The notes: generated by a model not told the origin, from the sequence alone. Positions 43,460 through 53,501 are shown, numbered from the stretch's first letter. The stretch: 64,000 bases of DNA from Shewanella sediminis HAW-EB3 (GCF_000018025.1 NC_009831.1:2170001-2234000); one strand, 5' to 3'. Made by a program: numbers and translations.

Positions 43460-45172
43460 TCAGTCCTCTAATTTTGCAGTCACTTCGCTCTCAGTAGATT
43501 TGGCCGCGCGTAAAGAGTGAAACTCGGTTCCCTGATAATAACCGGGCCAATCAGAACTGTTGGCGAGCGAATCGGCGGCATGATAATAGACGGCGATATC
43601 TTCCAGAGCACCGCTAAGGTCCCAATCATCACGGTATTCATCACAGGTGCTGTGGTAACACCCTTTCATTATCTCTTTCATTCTGGCTTTATACGCTCTG
43701 GTGGACTCATCGACAGGTTGGCTGCCTCCCCCAGCAAACACTGCGGGTACGCCTTTTTGAGCGAAGCTGAAATGATCTGAGCGGAAAAAACCACCCGATT
43801 CAGGGCGACTTTCTGATGTTGCCACTCTATTTTGAGGTACCAGTGCTTCGATAAGGTATTGCTCTAACTCAGATTTCCCTTTGCCAACTATTGTGTAGTC
43901 ACTGGTTCTGCCATAAATGTTAGTACTGTCGAGATTAAATACGGCCACCGACTTATCTATGGGGTAGATGGGGTTGGCCGCGTAATAGCGAGACCCCAGC
44001 AACCCTTGCTCTTCACCTGTTGTTGCAATGAAAGTGAGCGAACGCTTTGCTGGATTCCCCGCCTTAGCCTGGTGAACAAACTGGCGGGCGATGGCCATAA
44101 TGCCTGCGGTACCAGAGGCATTATCGAGTGCACCATTATAGATTTTATCGTCAGTTCTATTTTCATCTACGCCGATATGATCCCAGTGAGCGGTAAACAA
44201 AATATGCTCGTCTGTGGCCTTAGCACCGGGGAGGGTAGCTACAACATTGTAGCTGTTGGCGTACTCAGCTGTATTGGCAAACTGAATGTCGGCACTCTGC
44301 TTAAGCGGCAGGTTGATTGGACTGTTTGCCGCACGGTCGCTGAGGTTTTCTAAAGAGATGCCGGATCTATCGAACAGCAGAGTTGCCGCGTCGAGGGTTA
44401 TCCAACCCTCAACCTTAACCCGCTCAGCCTGTTTCTCTTTACTGTGCACAAGATCTTGCTGTGCGCCGGTCCAGCTGTTTTCCACCACAGACCAAGGGTA
44501 GGAAGCGGGCGCTGTGTCATGAATGATGATGGCACCCAGGGCGCCTTGTTTGCTGGCCTCCAGATACTTGTAGTCCCATCGGCCGTAATAGGTCATTGCC
44601 TTGCCATTAAACAGGCCTGAATCGGGGCGGGCAAAGCCAGGATCGTTAACCAGCATGACGGCAATCTTGCCTGTCATGTCGATACCTTGATAGTCATTCC
44701 AGTCATACTCGGGGGCAGAGATGCCATAACCGACAAACACCAGAGGGGCATCTTTAATATCGACACCGCCGTTATCATGGCGGCTGCCCAGTACTACATC
44801 TTCACGATATTTGAGTGTCAGTCCGGCGAGGTTAACCTCTTGCGCTTCCGATGCAGTGTAACTGACCATAGGCACGGCTTGCAGGTAATCACCCTTATTG
44901 GCGCCTGTTAATCCAATCGCCTTAAAGGCCTGAGTCAGGTAATCCAGCGTGAGTTTCTCGCCACGGGTGGTAGGCGCACGACCTTCAAATTCGTCGGAGG
45001 AGAGGGTTTTAATATCTTCTCTGAATTGGACTTCATCGAAGCTAACCTGAGTGACACTTGCAGTGTCGACTGGTGGGTCGATTTCCGACTTGATAGTTTG
45101 AGAGGGTGTAGGGTGTTGGCTACATGCACTGAGCAATGCAAGCAGCGATAGCGGAAGCAGTAATCGCATCAT
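43460..45172 (-). CDS. M28-family aminopeptidase lipoprotein
   Basis: 570 residues with lipoprotein signal MMRLLLPLSLLALLSAC (Cys17). A PA domain (about 130-270, ISAPEYDWNDYQGIDMTGKIAVMLV) interrupts the M28 domain. Zinc ligands are complete: AHWDHIG (His), GALDNASG (Asp), TTGEEQGLLGS (Glu), FNLDSTN (Asp) and FRSDHFSF (His). It probably trims peptides in the periplasm or at the outer membrane. The gene is monocistronic. Confidence 0.93.
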   Translation of the reverse strand: MMRLLLPLSLLALLSACSQHPTPSQTIKSEIDPPVDTASVTQVSFDEVQFREDIKTLSSDEFEGRAPTTRGEKLTLDYLTQAFKAIGLTGANKGDYLQAVPMVSYTASEAQEVNLAGLTLKYREDVVLGSRHDNGGVDIKDAPLVFVGYGISAPEYDWNDYQGIDMTGKIAVMLVNDPGFARPDSGLFNGKAMTYYGRWDYKYLEASKQGALGAIIIHDTAPASYPWSVVENSWTGAQQDLVHSKEKQAERVKVEGWITLDAATLLFDRSGISLENLSDRAANSPINLPLKQSADIQFANTAEYANSYNVVATLPGAKATDEHILFTAHWDHIGVDENRTDDKIYNGALDNASGTAGIMAIARQFVHQAKAGNPAKRSLTFIATTGEEQGLLGSRYYAANPIYPIDKSVAVFNLDSTNIYGRTSDYTIVGKGKSELEQYLIEALVPQNRVATSESRPESGGFFRSDHFSFAQKGVPAVFAGGGSQPVDESTRAYKARMKEIMKGCYHSTCDEYRDDWDLSGALEDIAVYYHAADSLANSSDWPGYYQGTEFHSLRAAKSTESEVTAKLED

Positions 45173-45388
45173 TGGTCCTGTTATTATTGTTATTCTGACT
45201 TAGAATGACTTATTAAAATAGTCGGCGAACATGATGAAGGAAAATTGCCGGCTTTGACAAGAGGGGGATGGCAGAAAAGTGTTACCTTGTGTTGCTTCAG
45301 CGAAATAGAGCAGGCTGACTCATATCCCCCTCTATGCTAGCGATAAAGTGCTTTATTTGGTTCAAGTATGTTATTACGGCGGATTAAC

Positions 45389-45562
45389 CTATCTGAAGTC
45401 GCCCTTAAGTGTGATTAACACTAACCCTATGCAGGCAACCAGTGTGCCGCAAATTAACGAAACTAAATTCATCGTTTCGTGAGCCGTATATTTGACGCAA
45501 AAAAATGCGACTATTGAACACAGTGACCAGAAAAAACCAAACACAGATGTAGAATTCCTCAT
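45389..45562 (-). CDS. small two-helix membrane protein (57 residues)
   Basis: Encodes MRNSTSVFGFFWSLCSIVAF followed by a short polar turn (VKYTAHETM) and a second helix (NLVSLICGTLVACIGLVLITL), ending KGDFR. Both helices are long enough to cross the membrane. AGAGGTG sits 5-8 bases before the ATG, a good ribosome binding site. The family is not recognised. It stands in an otherwise empty 660-bp gap between the M28 peptidase and nagD. Confidence 0.6.
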   Translation of the reverse strand: MRNSTSVFGFFWSLCSIVAFFCVKYTAHETMNLVSLICGTLVACIGLVLITLKGDFR

Positions 45563-45640
45563 AAACACCTCTAACTTCAGAGTATATGCAGATGTTACAA
45601 ATGTATCTTTGACCAGACATCAATAAGAGTCTTAGTAATG

Positions 45641-45670
45641 CTCGTTATCGCTCGTTATCGCTCGTTATCG
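45641..45670. repeat. three tandem copies of a 10-mer
   Basis: CTCGTTATCG is repeated three times in a row without change. It lies upstream of the 57-residue gene and may be simple slippage. Confidence 0.85.
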
Positions 45671-45752
45671 TTAGTTTGAGAAGTATGACTTGGAATGGTA
45701 TTGGCTATGGAAGAGCCGGAAAATACCTCTGTAGCTTAATTTATAAATGGCA

Positions 45753-45778
45753 ATAGCCCGCTTATTAAAGCGGGCTAT
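45753..45778. terminator. terminator after nagD
   Basis: ATAGCCCGCTT and AAGCGGGCTAT pair perfectly around a 4-base loop, 60 bp past the nagD stop. Confidence 0.75.
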
Positions 45779-45838
45779 CTTAACGGGACGATCTCAACGG
45801 GCTAAGTATTATACCCATAGGTATTAAACTGAAAGCTT

Positions 45839-46585
45839 TTAAACTATGTCTATATCGGCTGCGCAGTTAAAGATATGGTTAGGCCTGAATGGCTCCAGCT
45901 CGATATCATTGAGCTGACTCACGCCGCTGGTGACCAGTACGGTTTCCAGACCTGCCTGAAAACCCGCCAAAATATCTGTTTTCATATTGTCGCCGATAAT
46001 AATGGTATTTTCCGAGTGACCTTCGATATGGTTTAAGGCTGAACGGATTATCCATGAACTGGGTTTGCCGACATAAAAGGGCATGCGACCACTGATACGC
46101 TCGATGGGGGCACACAAGGCTCCGCAGGCCGGGCTAAAGGATGGCCCATGGGTATCGGGGTTGGTTGCAATAAAGCGGGCTCCTTCGACGACGAAGCGCG
46201 CCGCCTTATGGATCATCTCCCAGTTGTATGAACGAGTCTCGCCGACGATAACAAAATCGGGGTTGATATCGGTGATGGTAAAACCCGCTTTATAGAGCTC
46301 ATGGGTGAGGGCACCTTCACCGATAACGAAGGCTTTATTGCCCGTTTGATGCTTGAGAAAGTCGGCCGTTGCCATCGCCGAGGTGTAGAAACACTCTTCG
46401 GGGACATTGAGGCCCGCAGCCCCGAGTCTGTTTTGCAGATCTTTGCCGGTTTGAACCGGGTAGTTGGTTAAGATGACCAGAGGGTTGCCTTGTCCCAGAA
46501 CACGGTCAATGAACTTGTCACTCCCTGGGATCAGTTTGTTGTTGTGCAGTAAAACGCCGTCGATATCGCAAATAATATTCTTCAT
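45839..46585 (-). CDS. nagD: HAD-family nucleotide phosphatase NagD
   Basis: 248 residues (E. coli NagD 250), matching along the length. The HAD motif DxD is CDIDGVL; then LTNYPVQTGKDLQNRLGAAG, YTSAMATADFLKHQTGNKAFVIGEGALTHELYKAGFTITDINPDFVIVGETRSYNWEMIHKAA, and motif IV IIGDNMKTDILAGFQAGLETVLV. It is a UMP-preferring phosphatase. The start at 46585 aligns with E. coli; an upstream ATG at 46651 adds 22 unmatched residues. Confidence 0.93.
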   Translation of the reverse strand: MKNIICDIDGVLLHNNKLIPGSDKFIDRVLGQGNPLVILTNYPVQTGKDLQNRLGAAGLNVPEECFYTSAMATADFLKHQTGNKAFVIGEGALTHELYKAGFTITDINPDFVIVGETRSYNWEMIHKAARFVVEGARFIATNPDTHGPSFSPACGALCAPIERISGRMPFYVGKPSSWIIRSALNHIEGHSENTIIIGDNMKTDILAGFQAGLETVLVTSGVSQLNDIELEPFRPNHIFNCAADIDIV

Positions 46586-46926
46586 TAATAGATCTCGCTT
46601 GAATTGGGAAATCAGTTCACTGTTTAACCAGAATGCTTTATATAATGCCAATTTAACAACAATTACAATGGCATTTATCTGAATATCTCAAGATTAAAGC
46701 TACATTCAACAATATTTAAGTTGGAGTATTACGTGACAGATGTCGTGGCTTAGATAAGCACAAGCAACTAGACGACAGATCAATTCAGAGATCGTATTAA
46801 GCTTTCGTGTATGCACTTAGGCAAATTTGGCCAACTTTTGGCCAACTAAGGACAAATGGAAAAAACCAGCGGCTGTCGGCTACTGGCTTTTTGATAAATC
46901 GTCATTGTATTTTAAGCTGAGATAAT
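46586..46926. other. gap between serine hydrolase A and nagD
   Basis: 341 bp. It contains a direct repeat GGCCAACT near 46829-46846. A CCAG/CTGG hairpin with flanking A and T runs (about 46862-46892) is a weak terminator candidate for the minus-strand hydrolase. No gene is seen. Confidence 0.4.
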
Positions 46927-48267
46927 TTATTCACTTTCACCAACGATAACGACTTCACCGGTTTTGTCGTCCAGATATGCACCAATTGGTTGCTGTGTTT
47001 GCATTTCAACCGCATCGAGTAGAGTCGGAACAACGCTAAGGAAGGTTAGTGCAACTGTACGGGTAACTTGCATTTCATCCTGAGCACCGTTGAACTGTAA
47101 GACGATTCCAGTTGATGGCTCACCTATGGTGACTTGACCATGGATACCAACAAAGGCCAGGAATTTGTGACCTTCGATATCGAAGGTACGAATTTGATCT
47201 TTGTACCAACCGTTAGGAGCCATTACCGACTCTTTACCGTTAGACCAGGCAAGATTCACTTCATCATTACCATTGAGTAATTTGTCTGCAAATGATTTTT
47301 GTAAAACCTGTTCACCGTTACGGTTTTTACCGTCGTTGATCAGTAAGTCCATCATTAATGCGACATCACGAGCGGTAGCGTTTAAACCACCACTACCCAC
47401 TGCTTCACCAGTTGAATTCGACATAAAGCGAGCATGATGTTCGAATCCCACCTTTTTCCAGATACGCTCTTCCATGCTTTCCGCAAGGGAAGAGCCGGTT
47501 ACACGAGCTACAACCATACCTAACATTTCGGTATTGATATCCTGATAGTCGTATTTCTCGCCCCGTTTATAATCGGTGCGAACATTGACAATTTTAGCAA
47601 AGTCTAAAATTGATTTCATTTCAGGGTATTGGTTTGGACCATTCCACTCCTGGACATTGGTCATTCTTTCGTCCCAAAGTCTACCTTCACTGAAGTTGAT
47701 TTTGACACCAGAGCGCATATCGGCAACTTCCTGGACCGTTGCTTCAGAGAAAGATGGAGAGGCTTTCAGCTCTGGCAAATAGTCTGTGATTAATGCGTTC
47801 ATATCGACTTTACCTTCGGCGACTAAGGTCTGAAGCGTCATAGAGGTGAACGACTTGGTGATCGACATTTGTAGGTGAGTCGAGTTTTTATCCATACCGG
47901 ACCAGTAGTATTCGTTAACTAACTGACCATCTTTCAGGATAACAACCGCTTCGGTGTTAAGGCGATCTCGCAGTAATTCATCCATAGCTATAGGCCCGTC
48001 GATATCATGACCTTGGACTTTTGTAAGGTCGAAATCTTGTGGCTTGCCCATATCATGGATAAAAGGGCCGTTTTTCATCTCAAGGTAATGAGTGAAACGA
48101 TACGCGTTTTGCATATTCAGCTTGGCATTTGATCCTGTATCCCAGTTCGCTTGAGTGATACCAACTTGTGCCGCTGCATCCAAGAACGCCTTGTCTGGTG
48201 CGTGCTGAGTCGTTGCAGATGCACCAAATGCGAATAATATTGATAAAACGATAATTGATTTTTTCAT
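46927..48267 (-). CDS. secreted serine hydrolase A (beta-lactamase / DD-peptidase superfamily)
   Basis: 446 residues with signal MKKSIIVLSILFAFGASA. Catalytic SxxK is SITKSFTS near residue 155 and the Tyr motif YDYQDINTEMLG. The late motif is not a clean KTG. It resembles 6-aminohexanoate-dimer hydrolase/esterase EstB types more than true beta-lactamases. It sits next to paralogue B (48586-49959), with shared segments ALLVDGPI/SMxxLLRDR, TKSFTSM, and GLNATxRDxA. Start 48267 has GAGGC upstream. Confidence 0.85.
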   Translation of the reverse strand: MKKSIIVLSILFAFGASATTQHAPDKAFLDAAAQVGITQANWDTGSNAKLNMQNAYRFTHYLEMKNGPFIHDMGKPQDFDLTKVQGHDIDGPIAMDELLRDRLNTEAVVILKDGQLVNEYYWSGMDKNSTHLQMSITKSFTSMTLQTLVAEGKVDMNALITDYLPELKASPSFSEATVQEVADMRSGVKINFSEGRLWDERMTNVQEWNGPNQYPEMKSILDFAKIVNVRTDYKRGEKYDYQDINTEMLGMVVARVTGSSLAESMEERIWKKVGFEHHARFMSNSTGEAVGSGGLNATARDVALMMDLLINDGKNRNGEQVLQKSFADKLLNGNDEVNLAWSNGKESVMAPNGWYKDQIRTFDIEGHKFLAFVGIHGQVTIGEPSTGIVLQFNGAQDEMQVTRTVALTFLSVVPTLLDAVEMQTQQPIGAYLDDKTGEVVIVGESE

Positions 48268-48510
48268 AAATGCCTCTATTTTCACCACGTTATATAATCC
48301 AGGAACCTTGTAAATCTCAGACCGACTTTATATGTGCTTTTCTCAAGTTATTTTAAAAGCGAAAAGTGATATTGGTCTGTAACATGGTTTGCATTATTTC
48401 AATCTATTTATTACTACACATCACAAGAGAGATTAATTAGTTGTAGTGGATAGCCGCAGATCTGCTTGTATCCGTTAGATAGAGGTTGGCGTGATAATGA
48501 TGGTAAAAGA

Positions 48511-48537
48511 AAGCCCAAACTCGGTGAGCTTGGGCTT
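48511..48537 (-). terminator. terminator after serine hydrolase B
   Basis: AAGCCCAA pairs with TTGGGCTT, followed on the minus strand by TTTCTTTT. It lies 50 bp past the stop of the 48586 gene. The remaining 48268-48510 interval shows nothing else. Confidence 0.75.
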
Positions 48538-48585
48538 AGGTGTACCGATTTTTAGAGAGACCCTTTCAACAGTGGTTTAGCGGAC

Positions 48586-49959
48586 TCACTTATCCAGATG
48601 GTCGAAGATGTTGAAGATGGTATCCAACATATATAGCGATACCATCTGTAGTCCCGATGGCTGACGGTATGCGCCTGTGATCGCGATGATATTTCCGGTT
48701 TTGTGGTCGAACGCCGAGTACTGGCCGTTAACACCAATCATGGTCGAGAGTGTGCGCCCACTTACAGGATGCGTCGCCGTTCTCCACTGATTTTTGTAAA
48801 ATGCAGTCGGGAAGATACCATGCTCATAGGAGACCTTATCCCACGCTTCTTTTACGATTTTATCGCCGTTAATGATCTGCTCTATGTACGCCTTGGGTAT
48901 TACCTGTTCGCCTTTAAAGTTCTTGCCGCCGTTGACCATCAACCAGGCGCCGATTGCAAAATCACGTACGGTTGCATTCATTGAGCCTGAAGCCGCGCTC
49001 TCGTGTACCTGATTGACGTACATGGTCGCTTCGGAGTTAAAACCGCCTTTCGACCAGAGGTATCTGTCGAAGAACTCGGCTAATGTCAGGCCAGAGCTGC
49101 GCACTATGGCTGTACCCAGCACCTCAGTATTGAGATCTTTATATTCGTATGCGAAACCGGGCTCAAACTTAGGCTCTATTTGTGCCGCAAAGGCCTTGAG
49201 ATAATCGCTGAAGGTCTCCAAGTTGCCTAAGGCATCAGGCTTAGGAACCAGCTTTCCCTCCTTATTAATCACCAGGCCGTTGTAGCCAACGACAGAGGGC
49301 ATAGAGCTGTCCCAGGAACCGGATGTTCCGGCGCCGAAATCTCCCCAATGGTAACCTTCACGGTTGGCAGGAAGGTCGATGATACCCGCATTCATGTCGG
49401 CAAAGTTTTGCAGTGGGATGTTTTCCCATTTCGTGCCTTTGAATTCGGGAATATATTTTCCGACCGGGTCGGTGAGTTTTAGAAGGCCTTGTTCCTGAGC
49501 AATAAACAGCGCCATAGAGGTAAATGATTTATGTGCCGACATCAGGTGATTCTTGGTCTCTTTATCGGTACCGTTCCAGTAATCTTCGGCGAGGATCTCG
49601 CCTCTCTTGTTCATTACGACATAGTTTTGAATAGAGGCTCTGTCACGCATCACGTCATAGAGGCTGATCTTCTTTCCAGGGACCACATCATCGATATAGA
49701 TAGATGACACATCTAAGCCGCCAACAACTTTTATCGGCATCTTATCGATAGGTGCCGGGATCACAGCGTGGTGATGATAAAGGTGAGAGTCGGCCATGGT
49801 AAATTGAGTGAGCCTTGCCTCTTCCCAATTCTCGACGCCGGCACCATAGGCATTAAGATTAGTTTCCATCTGAGCGTACGGCTGATGATAAGTGACCGTT
49901 GCGTTAGCTCCAAAGGCAGTAGTAAGCGCGAGTGATAATGCGATAAGTGATTTTTTCAT
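48586..49959 (-). CDS. secreted serine hydrolase B (paralogue of A)
   Basis: 457 residues with signal MKKSLIALSLALTTAFGANA. Catalytic SxxK is SAHKSFTS and the Tyr motif YEYKDLNTEVLG. Overall layout follows hydrolase A (DVMRDRASIQNYVVMNKRGEILAEDYWNGTDKETKNHLMSAHKSFTSM, SGSMNATVRDFAIGAWLMVNGGKNFKGEQVIPKAYI). It was probably duplicated locally, since it shares strand and spacing. The substrate is unknown; beta-lactam, ester and amide cleavage are all found in this superfamily. Confidence 0.85.
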   Translation of the reverse strand: MKKSLIALSLALTTAFGANATVTYHQPYAQMETNLNAYGAGVENWEEARLTQFTMADSHLYHHHAVIPAPIDKMPIKVVGGLDVSSIYIDDVVPGKKISLYDVMRDRASIQNYVVMNKRGEILAEDYWNGTDKETKNHLMSAHKSFTSMALFIAQEQGLLKLTDPVGKYIPEFKGTKWENIPLQNFADMNAGIIDLPANREGYHWGDFGAGTSGSWDSSMPSVVGYNGLVINKEGKLVPKPDALGNLETFSDYLKAFAAQIEPKFEPGFAYEYKDLNTEVLGTAIVRSSGLTLAEFFDRYLWSKGGFNSEATMYVNQVHESAASGSMNATVRDFAIGAWLMVNGGKNFKGEQVIPKAYIEQIINGDKIVKEAWDKVSYEHGIFPTAFYKNQWRTATHPVSGRTLSTMIGVNGQYSAFDHKTGNIIAITGAYRQPSGLQMVSLYMLDTIFNIFDHLDK

Positions 49960-50216
49960 TGTCTGTATTCCTGATTGATGGTTATAAAGTTATGCTAATT
50001 GCGAAGCTTTATAACCTTCAATAGGCTGCGAACGATGAACCCATCTCGAGTAGTTGTGTGATGCCGGATATTTTCACTTTATTCCCCCTGGTAATGATCG
50101 GAGCCTCACTCCTCTCATATCCCTACCGATGTTGTTAATTGATATGGCTAATATCCAGGAAGAATCGATACCAGACATCATTAAGATGTTTAGTCATTAG
50201 TGACAAACCATGAGTT

Positions 50217-50621
50217 TCATTCAACTAATCGGATCACCAGGTTCGCTTCGAAGGCATCTATCTTAAGCTCATGGCAATGGTCGACTAAGTAACGTTTAGA
50301 GTCATGAAAGTGGTAGCTGAAGTATTGAGATAAGCGGTTGTCCTCCATCTCATACATCTTGGTTGCCCAATGGTTGAGTACCAGAAGGCTGACATAGGCG
50401 CCAAATGCCCTGGGGCTGAGCTCTGTATCGATATATCTACTGCTTATCTGGTATTGGTTGCTTGTGCTTGGGAAGATTAAAAAATTGTAGCCATGATCGA
50501 CCAGGCTTTGCCAATGCGTATTCGAGTTATGGCTGCTGGAATGGCTGGCGATCTCATTAAAACTGTTGATGAGTCTCAACGTCATCATGCCCGGTAGTGC
50601 ATCTTTAAACTTTGAAAACAT
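50217..50621 (-). CDS. ArdB/KlcA antirestriction-like protein
   Basis: 134 residues. The part HGYNFLIFPSTSNQYQISSRYIDTELSPRAFGAYVSLLVLNHWATK, then YFSYHFHDSKRYLVDHCHELKIDAFEANLVIRLVE, follows the layout of ArdB/KlcA proteins (GIVVxLxALNxLA, YHxLRxYALEHPE). Those proteins block type I restriction systems in vivo. This is a distant match by eye; the N-terminal part is not obviously related. If correct, it would be a lone antirestriction gene in the chromosome, with no mobile element seen beside it. Confidence 0.5.
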   Translation of the reverse strand: MFSKFKDALPGMMTLRLINSFNEIASHSSSHNSNTHWQSLVDHGYNFLIFPSTSNQYQISSRYIDTELSPRAFGAYVSLLVLNHWATKMYEMEDNRLSQYFSYHFHDSKRYLVDHCHELKIDAFEANLVIRLVE

Positions 50622-50763
50622 ACTTCTGCTAATGCTCTGGCCTTAAATATGAGGTCAGAATAGAGGGAGAATTAAAATCAGACATCACTATTGGTCTTAG
50701 TGAACTTACATGAAGAGCTTATATCTTGAGCTTATAGAAAGCGCTTAGAGAAAAATCTGAGAT

Positions 50764-50801
50764 AAAAAAAGACCCGAGAATTTAATTCTCAGGTCTTTTT
50801 T
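50764..50801. terminator. bidirectional terminator beyond purN
   Basis: AAAAAAGACC-GAGAATT pairs with AATTCTC-GGTCTTTTTT (one mismatch). T runs are present on both strands. Confidence 0.85.
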
Positions 50802-50844
50802 ATTTTATAGCTTTATAGCGTTTTAATGTTACTGCACTGAAGGG

Positions 50845-51489
50845 CTAGTCAGCCGCATAGCCAGCTTCACCGAGACGAATATCGTCGAGATAAGCGGCGC
50901 CATCAGTCATCTTTAGTCGCCCTTGGCTAAACCACTTAACGACCATAGGGTAGATAGCAAGCTCCTGCTGGTTCACGCGCTCAGCCAATAGCTCTGCGGT
51001 ATCCTCGCCGTAGACCGGCACTTTAGCCTGAAGGATAACAGGACCCGAATCGAGTTCGGGCGTCACAAAGTGTACGCTGGCACCGTGTTCTTTATCACTC
51101 GCATCGATGGCACGTTGATGAGTATTGAGTCCGGGGTACTTAGGTAGAAGAGAAGGGTGAATGTTGATCATCTTACCTTCATAGCTTTGTACAAACTCGT
51201 CACTCAAGATGCGCATAAAACCAGCCAAAACAATCAGATCAGGCTGGTATTTCGATATGGCAAGTTTCAAGCGAGCACCATACTCAACACGAGTTTCGTC
51301 TTTATGAGCTATCACACAACTGGTATCAATCTCATTTTGGTGGGCGCGGATAAGACCGTAAGCATCAGATTTGTTACTGATAACGCCAACGACATCGGCT
51401 TCAAGGTTATCATCACACCCATCGATAATGGCTTGTAGATTACTACCATTACCAGAGATTAATACTAATACGCGACAGCTTTTGGACAT
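50845..51489 (-). CDS. purN: phosphoribosylglycinamide formyltransferase
   Basis: 214 residues. It transfers formyl from 10-formyl-THF to GAR in purine synthesis. Motifs: VLVLISGNGSNLQAIIDGC, MINIHPSLLPKYPGLNTHQRAI (catalytic Asn and His) and HFVTPELDSGPVILQAKVPV (catalytic Asp). Its ATG overlaps the purM stop by one base (TAATG), so purM-purN is an operon with coupled translation. Confidence 0.95.
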   Translation of the reverse strand: MSKSCRVLVLISGNGSNLQAIIDGCDDNLEADVVGVISNKSDAYGLIRAHQNEIDTSCVIAHKDETRVEYGARLKLAISKYQPDLIVLAGFMRILSDEFVQSYEGKMINIHPSLLPKYPGLNTHQRAIDASDKEHGASVHFVTPELDSGPVILQAKVPVYGEDTAELLAERVNQQELAIYPMVVKWFSQGRLKMTDGAAYLDDIRLGEAGYAAD

Positions 51490-52526
51490 TACAGGATCTC
51501 CACTTGCTCTTCATCACCATTGCGCTTGGCAATGTCACCGATTAACCAGGCGTTTTCACCTTCGGCATTGAGCAGCGTTAGTGCAGCATCAACTTTCTCG
51601 CTAGGTAGGGCGACAACCATACCTACGCCACAGTTGAATGTGCGGTACATTTCAAATTCAGCAATGTTACCGTTTTCCATTAACCAGTTGAAAACGGTGG
51701 GCCATTGCCATGAGTCGCCTTTTACTACGGCTTTACAATCTTCTGGAAGCACACGTGGGATATTTTCCCAGAATCCGCCGCCAGTAATATGGGCCATTGC
51801 ATGAACATCTGTTTGTTCGAGTAGCTTTAATAGCGACTTAACATAGATTTTTGTGGGTTCAAGCAGGTGGTCAATCAGTGGTTTACCTTCAAGGTTCAGT
51901 TGAGGATCGGCTTCGCTGACTTCAAGCACTTTACGAATGAGTGAGAAGCCATTTGAGTGAGGTCCGCTCGATGCTAATGCGATGAGTGAATCACCGGCAA
52001 CGACTTTAGAACCGTCGATAATGTCTGCTTTTTCAACGACGCCGACGCAGAAGCCTGCTAAGTCGTAGTCATCGCCTTCATACATGCCAGGCATTTCGGC
52101 CGTTTCACCGCCAATAAGCGCACAACCGGATTGTACACAGCCTTCGGCGATACCTTTAACGACTGAAGTGGCCGCTTCAACGTCTAATTTGCCGGTGGCA
52201 TAGTAATCGAGGAAAAAGAGTGGCTCAGCACCTGACACGATTAAATCGTTTGAGCACATAGCAACAAGGTCAATACCTACGGTGTCATGCTTCTTATGGT
52301 CAATGGCTAATCTGAGTTTAGTTCCGACACCATCGGTACCAGAAACAAGAACCGGGTGTTTGTACTTAGTCGGTAACTCACAAAGAGCACCAAATCCACC
52401 TAGGTTGCCCATAATTTCTGGACGGTGGGTACGTTTCACTGCAGTTTTAATATTATCAACAAGTGCATTACCGGCGTCGATATCAACACCTGCATCTTTA
52501 TAGCTCAGCTGGGTAGGAGTGCTCAC
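51489..52526 (-). CDS. purM: phosphoribosylformylglycinamidine cyclo-ligase (AIR synthetase)
   Basis: 345 residues, full length. Makes AIR from FGAM with ATP. Motifs: [79 protein letters not shown] and [16 protein letters not shown]. It is divergent from upp, with 222 bp between. This shared gap probably contains promoters for both purine and uracil-salvage genes; I could not fix a PurR box. Confidence 0.95.
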   Translation of the reverse strand: MSTPTQLSYKDAGVDIDAGNALVDNIKTAVKRTHRPEIMGNLGGFGALCELPTKYKHPVLVSGTDGVGTKLRLAIDHKKHDTVGIDLVAMCSNDLIVSGAEPLFFLDYYATGKLDVEAATSVVKGIAEGCVQSGCALIGGETAEMPGMYEGDDYDLAGFCVGVVEKADIIDGSKVVAGDSLIALASSGPHSNGFSLIRKVLEVSEADPQLNLEGKPLIDHLLEPTKIYVKSLLKLLEQTDVHAMAHITGGGFWENIPRVLPEDCKAVVKGDSWQWPTVFNWLMENGNIAEFEMYRTFNCGVGMVVALPSEKVDAALTLLNAEGENAWLIGDIAKRNGDEEQVEIL

Positions 52527-52748
52527 GAAGATCCTCTCGGGTACAGTAGGTACAGTATAGTTATTGGATTTTATGCGGCGCTATTCTAACAGTTTGTGAC
52601 AGGCCTCGAAAGCGAAGTTTTTCATATATAGAACAGACATTGGTCACGATTTATCGTGTTTTTGAAACTTTATGTTTTCCATTTTGAACAAATCATCTAA
52701 AATCGTATGAATTTGCTTGTTATACACGTCAAAAATCAGGAGAAGAAG

Positions 52749-53375
52749 ATGAAAGTTGTTGAGGTTAAGCATCCTTTAGTGCGTCATAAAATTGGACTAA
52801 TGCGTGCGGGAGATATCAGCACTAAACGTTTCCGTGAGTTAGCCGCTGAGGTCGGAAGTTTATTGACCTACGAAGCAACAGCTGATTTTGCGACAGAAAC
52901 TGTGACAATTGAAGGTTGGAACGGTCCTGTTGAGATTGAGCAAATAAAGGGTAAAAAAGTTACCGTAGTACCAATTCTTCGTGCAGGTCTTGGCATGATG
53001 GATGGTGTTCTTGAAAACATTCCAAGTGCACGTATCTCTGTAGTTGGTATGTACCGTGATGAAGAAACACTCGAGCCAGTGCCATATTTCGAGAAGCTTG
53101 CCAGTGATATGCCTTCACGTATCGCCTTGGTTGTCGATCCTATGCTTGCGACCGGTGGTTCTATGATTTCAACTATCGATCTTCTAAAAGATCGTGGTTG
53201 TACCGAGATAAAAGCACTCGTCTTGGTTGCTGCTCCGGAAGGTGTTGAAGCACTTCAAAAAGCACACCCGGATGTAGAGCTTTATACCGCTTCTATCGAC
53301 CGTTGTTTGAACGAGCAGGGATATATTCTTCCTGGTCTTGGTGACGCGGGCGATAAGATTTTCGGAACGAAATAA
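52749..53375 (+). CDS. upp: uracil phosphoribosyltransferase
   Basis: 208 residues, exactly the E. coli length from ATG 52749 (AGGAG 6 bases upstream; the frame runs back to 52707). Converts uracil and PRPP to UMP. Motifs: [31 protein letters not shown] site [17 protein letters not shown] and the end [11 protein letters not shown]. Confidence 0.96.
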   Translation: MKVVEVKHPLVRHKIGLMRAGDISTKRFRELAAEVGSLLTYEATADFATETVTIEGWNGPVEIEQIKGKKVTVVPILRAGLGMMDGVLENIPSARISVVGMYRDEETLEPVPYFEKLASDMPSRIALVVDPMLATGGSMISTIDLLKDRGCTEIKALVLVAAPEGVEALQKAHPDVELYTASIDRCLNEQGYILPGLGDAGDKIFGTK

Positions 53376-53446
53376 AGATATTATCGAGACATAGTTATCG
53401 AAAAATTGTTTTAATACATTCTTTTAATACATTGTTTCGTTAAGCA

Positions 53447-53474
53447 TAAAAAGGAGCCAATTGGCTCCTTTTTT
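53447..53474. terminator. bidirectional terminator upp / antiporter
   Basis: AAAAAGGAGCC pairs with GGCTCCTTTTT over a 4-base AATT loop. Confidence 0.85.
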
Positions 53475-53501
53475 ATTTTTCACTCTTGCTAGCACCTAGC
53501 A

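Noticed and set aside
45405..45623. 72-codon minus-strand frame overlapping the small membrane protein
   Set aside because: It runs in a different frame from the 57-residue gene, and only the latter has a ribosome binding site and two clean membrane helices.
45641..45670. Three tandem CTCGTTATCG copies as a possible CRISPR or iteron array
   Set aside because: The units are contiguous with no spacers, only three in number and only 10 bp long. Simple slippage explains them, and no replication gene is near.
52527..52748. PurR operator between purM and upp
   Set aside because: I could not find a convincing ACGCAAACGTTTNCGT-like palindrome in the 222-bp gap.
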